This document shows, piece by piece, positions 20,111 through 29,969 of a stretch of DNA of 64,000 nt. Under the pieces are notes generated by a model. That model saw only the letters and a program-made list of their open reading frames with translations. It made no database searches and was not told the origin of the DNA. Within the stretch, counting starts at the first letter, position 1; each line of letters starts with the position of its first letter. The stretch is taken from positions 1,443,163 to 1,507,162 of the forward strand of contig CAJNDS010001113.1 of NCBI GenBank assembly GCA_905221605.1, written 5' to 3'. A program made the position numbers and the translations under genes. The stretch comes from Symbiodinium natans (taxonomy: Eukaryota; Sar; Dinophyceae; Suessiales; Symbiodiniaceae).

Positions 20111-20194
20111 GAGTACGACTGGCAGCTACGGGCTGCGCGGCTGCAGTGGGCTTCGATGAAGCTTCCACAGAAACCTAGGAAACTGAAACCTAGG
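20111..20194 (+). CDS. PDI-like gene, end of domain b, probable exon
   Basis: The acceptor is CGCTCCTCCAG and the donor AGG|GTTTAGGG is a telomeric unit; phase 0 at both ends. The frame reads EYDWQLRAARLQWASMKLPQ. It resembles the last helix of domain b leading to the 'L-P' that begins the b' linker. CCCTAAA/CCCTAAG arrays precede and TTTAGGG follows. Confidence 0.5.
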
Positions 20195-20529
20195 GTTTAG
20201 GGTTTAGGGTTTAGGGTATAGGGTTTAGGGTTTAGGGTTTAGGTCTTCTTCGGGTTCAGGATTTAGGGTTCGGGATGGCTTTTGGTATCAGGGCCGTGCA
20301 GCAGGATGCGTCAGAAGGGTTGTTTTTTCTTCGGGAGCTGTCGGGATCGTCGTGATTTAGGGTTTTGGGGTCTAGGGTTTCGGGTTTAGGGTTTAGGGTT
20401 TCGGGTTTAGGGTTTCGGGTTTCGGGTTTCGGGTTTAGGGTTTAGGGTTTCAGTAGGGCCTGAGGACGATCCCAGTCTTCGGGCGGGGCATGATGCACCT
20501 CCTTGAGGATTAGTTAAGGGCCAGACAGG

Positions 20530-20655
20530 TTTAGGGTTTAGGAGTTTAGGGTTTAGGGGTTTAGGGGTTTAGGGGTTTAGGGGTTTAGGGGTTTAGGGGT
20601 TTAGGGGTTTAGGGGTTTAGGGGTTTAGGGGTTTAGGGTTTAGGGTTTAGGGTTG
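20530..20655 (+). repeat. (TTTAGGGG)n octamer array
   Basis: About ten TTTAGGGG octamers flanked by heptamers: the same variant as at 15.6 and 16.7 kb. Confidence 0.95.
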
Positions 20656-20800
20656 AGGACATCACACTCTTGACAGGCTTGGCACGCGAGAACTTTAGGA
20701 AGATTGCAGCCTTCCACTGGATGTTGGGAAGGTCACCGTGTGCCTCATAGATATCTTGCTCCGTCAACGTGTCTATATGGCGGCATAAGGTGTACCTATC
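20640..20800 (-). CDS. possible minus-strand coding piece
   Basis: On the minus strand the frame reads DTLTEQDIYEAHGDLPNIQW then KAAIFLKFSRAKPVKSVM. This is protein-like, in contrast to the plus-strand islands around it. It may be a retroelement remnant inside an intron of the PDI-like gene. Confidence 0.25.
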
Positions 20801-21024
20801 TCCCTCAACCCCAGACCCTAAACCCGGGACCCTATTAAGAACTGGTAGGTGCAGTGGTGAAGAAGGATTCAGTGCTGACACCTCCGCACCGTTCTTGCAT
20901 CCTGGTATAAGCGTCATGGTTCAGGATTTAGGGATTAGGGTTTCGGGCTTAGGCTTTGGGCGAGACCCTGAACCCGGAACCCTGAACTCTAAACCCTAAA
21001 CCCTAAACCCTAAACCCTCCAAAG

Positions 21025-21073
21025 GACACGTACGAGAAGCTGCAGCTTCCCATCGCACGGGTCGGGGCCAAAG
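21025..21073 (+). CDS. PDI-like gene, start of domain b'
   Basis: The acceptor CCTCCAAAG follows a CCCTAAA array. The frame reads DTYEKLQLPIARVGAK. In PDIs the b' domain opens with a 'x-E-x-Y-x-K-x-x-x-x-P-I-x-x-V' stretch. The 3' end is uncertain between 21,060, 21,066 and 21,073. Confidence 0.5.
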
Positions 21074-21600
21074 GTGGTGGGACATTTTCCCGAAGCCCGA
21101 GCTCAGGGTCACATGGTTTAGGGTTTAGGGTTTAGGGTTCAGGGTTTAGGGTTTAGGGTTTTAGGGGTTTTGAGGGAGTTCTAAGGGGATTTCAAGGGCA
21201 TTTTAAGGGGGCCTTAAGGGTTTTAAAGCTTTGGGGTTTACAGGGTTTAGAGGGTTTAGGGTTTAGGGTTTAAGGGTAGTCTCTCGCAAACCACATGAGA
21301 AAAGCCTGTGGATGTGGTGTTCCAACGTCATTCGTCTCTTTGCTTGCGTCCACGCTGTCTTTCCGTTTAGGGTTTAGGATTTAGGGTTTAGGGTTGAGGA
21401 AGTTTAGGGTTTAGGAAATGTCCTTCGTTTTCTTTCGGTGGGCTGTCCTACGGCATGTCGAATTTGATGCCTCCACTCTGAACCAGTCCACGACAAACAC
21501 GAAGTTCTTGCTTTCAAGAGCCCCGAGGCCCTCAACCCTGAACCGCCAACCACCGAAAGCCCAAGCCACAAATGACCCTTAAAGCCCTTGCCCCGCCAAG

Positions 21601-21642
21601 CTCTACTACGACGACAAGAACCCGAGTGAGCACCACAGCAAG
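21601..21642 (+). CDS. PDI-like gene, domain b', probable exon
   Basis: The acceptor is TTGCCCCGCCAAG and a GC donor (AAG|GCGGCG) gives phase 0. The frame reads LYYDDKNPSEHHSK, like the strand-loop after the first b' helix. CCCTAAA tracts follow directly, an exception to the usual order. Confidence 0.4.
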
Positions 21643-22084
21643 GCGGCGCTTAAACCCTAAACCCGAAACCCTAAACCCTAAACCCTAAACCGTTGAGGAA
21701 TGCCGCGGCAAGAGCCTCCGAGCCCATCACCCGAGCTCCAGAAGCCCTGAACCGCAAACCCCTAACAAACTCCTAAGCCCTAGACCCTAAACCCTAAACC
21801 CTAAACCCTAAACCCCTATCCTAAAATTCTTCATTCAGGAATATTCCTTAACACTAGGATGCTTCTGTAACTTGTTAAGTCACATGTAGGGGTCCGAATT
21901 TTAAGGTAAGCCCTAAACCCTAAACCCTAAACCCGAAACCCTAAAGCCTAAACCCTAAACCCTAAACCCTAAACCCTAAAAATGCAGGCTCTTTTTCGGG
22001 GGCTGAGGTGGTCCCGAAGCCTCATTTTGGCTTGCGAGTTCTTAGCATGCCATCAGGCAACTAGGGGTACCTTGCATCCTTCCT

Positions 22085-22159
22085 GTTTGGGGTTTGGGGT
22101 TTAGGGTTTAGGGTTTAGGGTTTAGGGTTTAGGGTTTAGGGTTTAGGGTTTAGGGTTAG
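22085..22159 (+). repeat. (TTTAGGG)n array, about 10 units
   Basis: Clean array inside the intron between 21,642 and 23,163. Confidence 0.95.
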
Positions 22160-22295
22160 GTGCATCATGATATCTTGGTTGCACCCTGGTGGTTTGGCAA
22201 CAAGACCCTCAAACCCACTCGGAGGCTCATAAGAAGCAGGGTTTAGGGTTTAGGGTTTAGGGTTCAGGGTTCAGGGTTCAGGGTTCGGGGTTTTG

Positions 22296-22400
22296 ATGGG
22301 TAGTTCTCAAAATTAGGATCCCTTTTGGGGTACCCTAGATACTCGGTGCCGTATTGAAATAGGGATCCAAAAAGGGACCATAATTTTGCGAACCGCCCAT
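22296..22400. mobile_element. MITE family 5-related near-perfect inverted repeat
   Basis: ATGGGTAGTTCTCAAAATTA and TAATTTTGCGAACCGCCCAT are inverted termini, extending inward through AGGATCCCTTTTGGGG against CCAAAAAGGGACCA. Confidence 0.75.
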
Positions 22401-22797
22401 AGGACTGTTACTGGTGGGTGTATATACGTAAGGTTCCTTTTTGATTTTGGTGAGTGTATATGATTGGTGTCCTTTTTGGGGATACAAGGAATATACGCCC
22501 TACTTTACATGGGTACTTGTAACCCAGACCCCTGGGAGGATCCGAAAAGTACATCCCTCTAAAGGTTTTCCTACGAACGAACCCTAAACCCCAAACCCCA
22601 AACCCTAAACCCTAAACCCCAAACCCCAAACCCGAAACTCCAAACCCTAAGCCTTAAACCCCAAACCCTAAACCCTGAGTCCCATGGTTTCTCCTCCTTG
22701 GAGGCCGCAATGCCGAGTTATTTTGGTGCATTCGTGACAATTGAAGTTTTGAGGGGTTTAGGGTTTAGGGTTTTAGGGTTTGGTGTTTAGGGTTTAG

Positions 22798-22895
22798 AGG
22801 CTCTTGCTAGCCGAGTGGTACCCTTTTCCCTTTTTGGTTTTGGGTTCCCTTGTAAAGTAACAGCTAGTTTCTAATATGGTTGCTGGGCTACTAAT
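22798..22895 (+). mobile_element. tRNA-related SINE-like element, copy B
   Basis: CTAGCCGAGTGGTACCCTTT (A-box match TAGCCGAGTGG), then GGTTTTGGGTTCCC, then a 3' part ending TGGGCTACTAATG. Confidence 0.55.
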
Positions 22896-23029
22896 GACTC
22901 AGGGCTTATTGGGGGGGGGGGGGGGGGAGTTCAGGTTCTTTGGCGCAACTCGCCTGGTCCCCGCGACCTTACAACCCAGAGCCGAAGCCCCTTACAGCTT
23001 CGGGTTTTAGATTCGAGGTGTTCGTCCCT

Positions 23030-23147
23030 GACCCCTAAACCGTAAGCCCCTAAGCCCCTAAACCCTAAGCCCCTAAGCCCCTAAGCCCCTAAGCCCCTAA
23101 GCCCCTAAGCCCCTAAGCCCTAAACCCTAAACCCTAAACCCTAAACC
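23030..23147 (-). repeat. (CCCCTAAG)n / (CCCTAAA)n array
   Basis: Octamer CCCCTAAG units followed by heptamers, just before the 23,163 island. Confidence 0.95.
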
Positions 23148-23162
23148 CATAACGGGTTGCAG

Positions 23163-23231
23163 ACTTACGCCCTGCCTTGGAAGGTGAGCGCTACCGTCGA
23201 GGCGGTGGCAAAGAAGCTGCCTGGCAGCGGA
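23163..23231 (+). CDS. PDI-like gene, domain b' helix, probable exon
   Basis: The acceptor is GGGTTGCAG. The frame reads TYALPWKVSATVEAVAKKLP then GSG, and GGA|GTGAAC would be a phase-0 donor. A helix of the type 'x-x-x-E-x-V-A-K-K' follows the first strand in b' domains. A strong GTGAGC inside it (23,184) is an alternative donor. Confidence 0.5.
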
Positions 23232-23321
23232 GTGAACCCGAGTTCGGGCTTAGGTTTTGTGGCCGTAAGCCTCAGGTTCCATAACCCTAAGCAAACCGCT
23301 TGTAGCTGTTTTTGTTTTTTT

Positions 23322-23354
23322 TGTTTTCTCTCTCTCTCTCTCACACTCTCTTTG

Positions 23355-23385
<31 letters not shown>

Positions 23386-23390
23386 GTCCC
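23322..23390 (+). repeat. (CT)n microsatellite
   Basis: CT-rich run with CA and GT interruptions. It would form a strong pyrimidine tract on the plus transcript. Confidence 0.95.
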
Positions 23391-23750
23391 TCTCACTCTG
23401 CGCGCAGTTGGCAGTTGGAGCACACACCCTAAAGCCTCACACCCACCCCTATAAGCCCTAACCAAAAGGCTGAACCCTAAACTTTAACCCCCAAACCCCA
23501 AAGCCCTAAACCCTAAACCCCAAACCCTAAACACCCTGAACCTTTTACTCAAAGTCACCGCGCCCTCTTCGAGCCCTCATCAGGTTCCCAGGGAGCCCAG
23601 GACACCCTTAATCAAGGAACATAAGGCATACAAGGTTTAAGGTTCACGGGCTAGGGTTTTAGGGTATACCCTTTAAACTATAGGGAGCGAATTCTAATCA
23701 GGGCTTATACCTCCCGAAGCTCGAGAACCTAGATCCTAAACCCCTGTGTG

Positions 23751-23806
23751 AAGCACCCCCCACCCCCCCCCCCCCCCCCCCCCACCCTCACACTTCCCCC
23801 CCCCCC
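23751..23806. repeat. poly-C tract
   Basis: Two C runs of roughly 20 and 12 residues separated by ACCCTCACACTT. Confidence 0.95.
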
Positions 23807-23907
23807 CTGGTTCTTTGTCGGGAATGAAGGAAATCAGGGCCCTAGATTACACCCTTTAAGGGAGTATGGTGGGGTACCATATTCCCTCATTCCCAACTAA
23901 GAACCAG
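23807..23907. mobile_element. inverted-repeat element (single copy seen)
   Basis: CTGGTTCTTTGTCGGGAATG and CATTCCCAACTAAGAACCAG are inverted repeats that extend inward (AAGGAA / TTCCCT). The left end sits flush on the poly-C tract. Confidence 0.7.
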
Positions 23908-23931
23908 CCCGTTTCTGAGGATGTTGGGAAG

Positions 23932-23979
23932 GATGGCCTTCGTTCGGCAGAAGGGCTCGACGTGCCCTTGATTGCTTTC
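23932..23979 (+). CDS. PDI-like gene, domain b', probable exon
   Basis: Acceptor GTTGGGAAG. The frame reads DGLRSAEGLDVPLIAF. A GA donor (TTC|GAGCCT) keeps phase 0 with the next island. It resembles the b' segment with a '-P-x-I-x-I/F' strand. Confidence 0.4.
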
Positions 23980-24054
23980 GAGCCTAAGCCCGAAACCCTC
24001 AACTCTAAACCCTAGACCCGAAACCCTAAACTCTAAGCCCCTCCTTTGTATGTA

Positions 24055-24141
24055 TACTAGGACTCGGATCGGAGTAAGCCCTTATTCCCAGTTTTTTGGG
24101 TTCAAAAGAAATTTATTCCTGGGTTACTCCTGGGTCTAGTA
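24055..24141. mobile_element. inverted-repeat element (single copy seen)
   Basis: TACTAGGACTCGGATCGGAG and CTCCTGGGTCTAGTA are imperfect inverted termini. The interior holds GCCCTTATTCCCAGTTTTTT. Confidence 0.5.
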
Positions 24142-24595
24142 ATTACGTATCATATCGGCATCATAAACCCAACTCAAGCCTAAACCGCAGGTACTCCTAC
24201 GAACTGCGGGACTACGGTCTGGCGGAGGAGCCTCCGGCTCGTTGTGCTTTTTTAGGGTTGAGGGTGCACCCTAAACCCGAAACCCTAAACCGTAAACCCT
24301 AGGGTTTAGGGTACTCCTTGGACTCCAAAGCAACGGACGGTCTTAGGGTTTAGGGTTCGGGGTAGACTTTCATGGTGACATCCCCAGAAAAGACACTCCA
24401 CGAGGTTGCTTGGATGTTCATGGGTACTACTTAAGTAGTGTCCTATGTGGGGTAAGTATGGATATATGCCTTTGTTTGGGGTTACCTTAAACCCTAAACC
24501 CTAAACCCTAAACCCTAAACCCTAAACCCCTCAAGCCCCTCAAACCCCTCAAACCCCTCAAACCCCTCAAACCCCTGAAGCCCTTCAACCCGAAG

Positions 24596-24660
24596 TCCCC
24601 CGGTCTGGAGGAGTACCCCTGCTTCGGGATCGCCGAGAATGCCAGCTTCAACTCCAGAAA
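24596..24660 (+). CDS. PDI-like gene, end of domain b'
   Basis: The acceptor is CAACCCGAAG and the donor AGAAA|GTGGGG. The frame reads PGLEEYPCFGIAENASFNSR. 'G-L-x-E-Y-P-x-F-x-I' is a recognisable b' strand pattern in PDIs. It leaves two bases, and I could not find the exon that completes this codon. CCCCTCAAA octamers precede it. Confidence 0.55.
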
Positions 24661-24994
24661 GTGGGGGGCCTCTCAGGGTCTAGGGTGTGGGGTTTGGGGT
24701 TTAGGGTTTAGGGTTGAGGTCTAGGGTTTACACGCTTTAGGGTTTAGGGTTCAGGGTTCAGGGTTTAGGGTTTAGGGTTGAGGTGCAGGGTTGAGGGTTT
24801 TAGGGTTGAGGTTGAGGGTTTAGGATTTGGTAATTTAGGGTTTAGGGTTGCGGTTTGTTTAGGGTTTAGGGTTGAGGGTTCTTGGTAGGTAGCTTAACCC
24901 TTCGAAGGAACCTAAACCCTGAACCCCACACCTTAAACAGAAAGAACCAGCAAGCCCAGCGAAATCGGAGGGGTTAAAGGCTAGGTTCGAGTCG

Positions 24995-25064
24995 GGTTTA
25001 GGGTTTAGGGTTTAGGGTTTAGGGTTTAGGGTTTAGGGTTTAGGGTTTAGGGTGTAGGGTGTAG
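24995..25064 (+). repeat. (TTTAGGG)n array
   Basis: About nine units, followed by TGTAGGG and TTTTGGGG variants. Confidence 0.95.
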
Positions 25065-25267
25065 GGTTTGTGGTTTTGGGGTTTTGGGTTTTGGGGGCTT
25101 CGGGCTTTGAAATTCTGGCTTTGTGGGTTTAGTGCTCAGGTTTTTGGCAGAGGCTTCAGGGAGTTAGTGTGTCACCAAAACCCTAAACCCTAATTCTTTT
25201 TGATTTTGTTTTTTTTTGGGGGGGAGGGCAGGAAGATGCGCCTGCGGTTTCAAGGGCTTCTTGACCT

Positions 25268-25386
25268 ATAAGCCCTATAATATAGGGGTCGGAATAATTA
25301 CTAATAGTATTCCCTTATGGCCGCTTTGCAATTATACGAAAATAACCCTCGAAACCCTATTCTAATTATGCAGGCCCCTATATTAA
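25268..25386. mobile_element. MITE family 2, best copy
   Basis: TAATATAGGGGTCGGAATAA on the left and ATAATTAGAATAGGG (reverse complement of the right side, ending GCAGGCCCCTATATTA on the plus strand) form the inverted ends of a ~119-bp non-coding element. Confidence 0.75.
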
Positions 25387-25486
25387 GCCCTAAGACACTG
25401 AAAAAGGAATGCAGCCCTAAGAACCCTCCAAGCCCTATAAGGCAAAGAACGCAAGGACAGCAAGCAACAACGAATTGGAATGGAGA

Positions 25487-25999
<513 letters not shown>

Positions 26000-26552
26000 G
26001 TGTAGGCTTCGTGTGACATGCCGCCCCCCCACACCCCTGGGTGTGTAGGGGCGCCATTTACACATGGTACTTACTGCCGCTGCGCGGCGAGACGCCCTAA
26101 ACCCTTATTAACCCTAAACCCTAAGCCCTAGCCCTAAACCCTCAACCCTAGCTCTAAACCCTAAACCCGAAACCCTAGCCCCAAACCCTAAACCTTAAAC
26201 CCTAGTGTTCACCTTGCGACGTGGCTTAGGTTCGGCTTCGAGGTGCCGCAGCCATCCCAGGCCTTCGCAAGCTGAAGCGCCGAATCTGTTCGGGTTTAGG
26301 GTTTAGGGCTAGGGTTTAGGGTTTAGGGCTTAGGGCTTAGGGCTTAGGGTTTCGGATTTAGGGTTTAGGGTTTAGGGTTTGGGGTTTAGGGTTCAGACAG
26401 GAGCGTTCTCCTTTTGTCCCAAGCCCTAATCCTCTCAAACTAGAACTAACCGACACAGAATCGGGCTTCTTTCGTTGAATAGGTGTCCGACCCTAAAGTG
26501 GCTCAGTTCGAAAGTGGGCTGGGGGTCATTCTGCGATGGGGCTATACCTCAA

Positions 26553-26613
26553 CCGGATGTTTACCCCTGATACTAAGAGTCCTTTATAAAGGGGTCAGAA
26601 TAGGGGGGTAGAA
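26553..26613. mobile_element. MITE family 1 fragment (left half)
   Basis: CCGGATGTTTACCCCTGATA, CTAAGAGTCC and AGAATAGGGGGGTA follow the family 1 order; the right inverted half is missing. Confidence 0.5.
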
Positions 26614-26712
26614 CCATAAACCCTCAACCCGCAACCCTCAACCCTCAACCCTAAACCCTAGACCCTACCCCTAAGACCTTGGACCCCGAACCCAAAACCC
26701 AACTACCAGTAG

Positions 26713-26798
26713 CAAGACCCAATCCTGGTGGAGGATTTCTGGTCCGATCAAGCCAAGATGGAGACCAACCTCCTTGAGTTCTGCGAGAGCGCCGCAAG
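26713..26798 (+). CDS. PDI-like gene, b'-a' region, probable exon
   Basis: The frame reads DPILVEDFWSDQAKMETNLL then EFCESAAR. In PDIs the end of b' has a helix of the form 'x-x-x-I-x-x-F-x-x-x-x-x-x-G' before the a' domain. The acceptor is CAGTAG|CAAGACC, and the 3' end is not defined. CCCTAAA-type tracts precede; TTAGGG-type tracts follow. Confidence 0.45.
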
Positions 26799-27137
26799 AC
26801 CTGAAACCTGTTTCCTCCAAGCTTCAGGGTGGTTTTAGTTTTCGTGGTTGAGGGTTAGGGTGTAAGGTTTAGGGTTCGGGGTTTTGAGGTTAAGGTTCAG
26901 GGTTTAGTTCTTGAGGCTTAGGGTTTAGGGTTCAAGGTTCTGGGTTTTAGGCTCTCGGTTTCGGATGTTGGGTTCGGGGTGGGGAAGCAAAAGCAACTTT
27001 CAAGGCTTGTGCAACGAAGCCAAGGCACCACCATGTAGCCAGCCGAAACTTTCATCGGGCCTATCGCACTCTATGAGGTTGTACCTGCACACCCTAGGCC
27101 CGAAACCCGAAGCCCTAAGCCTTAAACCCTCAACCCT

Positions 27138-27331
27138 AAACTCTACCCCTTTTCTGAGGGCTTCTCAAGAGGTAAAGATGTCTGCGCAGCAGAAGCTGGG
27201 GTTTCAGCTAGCGATTTCCAAGGCATGTTGGCCGTACTTGCATGTGGTGGGCAACCCATTGCCAGACTTTCCCAGTTCGATTAGATTCAACGCTGCCCGC
27301 CAGATCTTCAGCACCAGGGCTGCGGGTTTTG
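27138..27331 (+). CDS. open stretch, possible exon
   Basis: Open on the plus strand; one frame includes SAQQKLGFQLAISKACWPYL and NPLPDFPSSIRFNAARQIF. A second frame (GKDVCAAEAGVSASDFQGML) is also open. It lies where a further PDI-like exon could be expected, but neither frame fits. Confidence 0.3.
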
Positions 27332-28261
27332 GGTGTCGGGTGTAAGGGGTTTGGGGTTTGGGATTTAGGGTTTAGGGTTTAGGATTTAGGGTTTAGGATT
27401 TAGGGCTTAGGGTTTAGGATTTAGGGTTTAGGGTTGAGGCGTTGGGAACTTTTCTTGAGTTTTGGGCACCTAAGCCTATGCCTCAGGTTCTTGCAGGTAA
27501 GGTGGCGGAGGCCTGGGGGCGCGTCTTCGAAGTTGCGAGTTTAGGGTGGTTAAGGATGTATGGTTTAGAATTTGAGGTTTAGGGTTTAGGGTTTAGGGTT
27601 TAGGGTTTAGGGTTTAGGGTTTAGGGTTTTTTGGTACATTGCGAGCCTTGGGCAGAGTTGGGAAGACACTTGGCGAGGAGACAGAGACGTAGAGTTTGCC
27701 GCCGAGAGGTGAGATAAAGCTTCTTGGGGCAGCTCAAGGGCTCACCGGGGGTTAGGGTGTAGGGTTTGGGGTTTCGGGTTTAGGGTGTATAAGGTTTAAG
27801 GGTGCGCTTCGGAGGCTGGTGACGATGGTCGCCTTGCTTCTCGGAAGCTCGAACTCCGAAACCCTTTCTAACTTTCTAACCCCTAAGCCCTGAACCCTCC
27901 CCCCTAAATCCTGAAGCCCTAAACCCTGAACCCTAAACCCTAGCCATAAACCCTAAACCTTAAAATCAACTCCGAAGCTGGGAGCCATGGGCTCCATGTT
28001 TGTTCGCGTTCCAACACCTACATCCCTAAATCCCTTTCTAGGTTTACAGGGTTTATAGGATTTGTAGGGTTTACAGGGTTTGTAGGGTTTCTAGGGTGAT
28101 TTTAGGGTTTTTGGGGTTTATTGGGTTTCTAGGGTTCATAGGGTTTGGTGGGTTTACAGGGTTTATAGGGTGTATAGGGTTCGGGGCCCTGAAATCCTAA
28201 ATCCCTAAGATCTTACACGCATACCCTCGGGAAGGAAAGCCACCAGCATGAAGTCAGAGTC

Positions 28262-28408
28262 AAGACATGCTGTGAAACCCCAAACCCCCTAAACCCTAAA
28301 CCCTAAACCCTAAACCCTAAACCCTAAACCCCTAAACCCTAAACCCCTAAACCCCAATGCCCCTAAACCCCTAAACCCCTAAATCCCTAAACCCCTAAAC
28401 CCTTAACC
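28262..28408 (-). repeat. CCCTAAA / CCCCTAAA mixed array
   Basis: Heptamers then octamers, about 18 units, upstream of unique sequence at 28,410-28,500. Confidence 0.95.
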
Positions 28409-28676
28409 CTCACTTGCAGCCAGGGTCCCTGGCCTCCTTCAGCCCCAGCAGATTTTCCGGCTTCTTGAGTATGTTGGGTGGAGGCCCCTAAGCCCTAAAC
28501 CCTGTTGTTTTGCTCGTTTCACCATCTTAACGCTTCAAAAAGGATCTATAGACCGACTGGAGCCGATCTTGCGTCAATCAGTAAAGGGTTTAGGATTCAG
28601 GGTTCAGGGTTTCGGGTTCAGGGTTTAGGGTTTAGGGTGAACCCTGAACCCAAGCCCTAAGCCAGTGCCCTGGCAG

Positions 28677-28733
28677 TCCCACGAGTCGGGCCCCATCCAT
28701 GCGAACTGGACGAAGGGCGAGGTCAAACGCGTC
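28677..28733 (+). CDS. PDI-like gene, probable start of domain a'
   Basis: Acceptor GCCCTGGCAG. The frame reads SHESGPIHANWTKGEVKRV, and GT at 28,734 (GTC|GTTCCT) is a phase-0 donor to the 29,551 island. In PDIs the a' domain starts with 'x-S-x-P-I-P-x-x-x-x-x-x-V-x-x-V-V'. Confidence 0.45.
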
Positions 28734-29550
28734 GTTCCTGGGCTGCAGCCATCCGATGGTTAAAGGGTTCTTAAGGGGGGCATGTTCAAGGGTGGTCGAT
28801 GCCTAGGGAACCTTCGGGAAGCTTATGGAGCCGTAGGGAGTAGTGGTTTTACCCCCCTTGAACCCCCCTCCCTTCAGAACCCTACAAGATGGGTCCTGGG
28901 GTTCCTACAAAAAGGATTACAGTTCTTGGGAGTCTACTAGGGGTACCGCTATCTGATTCCGAGCATCGTGTTCTAGTGTCTGCACCCCGTTGTTTGTCCT
29001 ATGTTTGCAGGCTTAGGGATGGGGTTTAGGTACCGCTATTTGGGAAATGCCCATTTAGGGTCACTGTAGGCGTTAGTGTACGTACGGCCATTTCCAGATA
29101 CTGCGGAGGTTCACCAAACACAAAAAACCCCTGAACATCGAGGTGCCAGGGTGAAGGTGGCAGATCGCGGCGGAGCCCTGCGCCGCGAATCTGAAACCGA
29201 AACAGCCCCTCAAAACTGCGCAAAAACACCAAAGATCTAGGTTTTCGGCAGAGGTCGAGGGGTCTGGGGTTCAGGGCGGTTCGAGGATTAAGGCCCCCGG
29301 GTCCTGATAACATCTGGAAAGTGTAGAGTTCCACTATTTCGGAAACCCCCAAATCCCAACCCTACTTGGAAGGACCCATGTGTGAGCCTCCAAGCGCCCA
29401 GCAATGCCCAGCTAGGGTGACAGGGTATTAGGGTTTAGGGTGTCAGGGGGTTAGGGTGTTCGGGTTTAGGGTTTAGGGTGCAGGGTTGAGGGTTCAGCGT
29501 TTAGGGTTTAGGGTTGGGTTCCCTTGGGATCTTTTGCCTTGCTGCACCAG

Positions 29551-29618
29551 GTGTGGAAGTCCTTCCATGAGGACATCAAGCGCCCAAAGACGTGCCTCCA
29601 CACCACCACGCCCTGCAC
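29551..29618 (+). CDS. PDI-like gene, a' strand before active site, probable exon
   Basis: The acceptor is excellent (TTTTGCCTTGCTGCACCAG). The frame reads VWKSFHEDIKRPKTCLHTTT then PCTG. This fits the helix and strand leading to the second Cys-x-x-Cys site of PDIs. The expected W-C-G-H-C is not present as such: T-P-C-T-G stands at that position, so the site is either split or lost. Confidence 0.4.
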
Positions 29619-29850
29619 GGGGTTTGGGGTTTTTGGGGTTTTGGGGTTTGAGCGTTGATTGCTTGAGCGTTCGCGTTTAGGGTTGGCGGTTCAGGGTTTG
29701 GGGGTTCCCTTGCAAGAATTTGAGAAGAGGGTTTCGGGTTTGTGGGTTGATTGGTTGCGGCGTTCTAGTTTCCCTCAAAATTTTTGAGTTTAGGATTTAG
29801 GGTTTATGTAGGGTTTAGGGTGCAAAGCGCTGTTGCTCTTCTAGGCTTAG

Positions 29851-29966
29851 TGAGGTCCCAAAATTGTGGTCCCTTACCCTCTTCAAAGGGTTCTGAAGTT
29901 CTGAAGTATGGGCCCCTGGGTTGTACACGGATTATTGTAAGGGTTCCCAACTTAAGAGCCCATGCA
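29851..29966. mobile_element. MITE family 5 copy (diverged)
   Basis: Shares AATTGTGGTCCCTTACC and TATGGGCCCCTGGGTTGTAC with the copies at 9,714 and 22,296. The right end has GAGCCCATGCAAAGTTT. Confidence 0.5.
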
Positions 29967-29969
29967 AAG

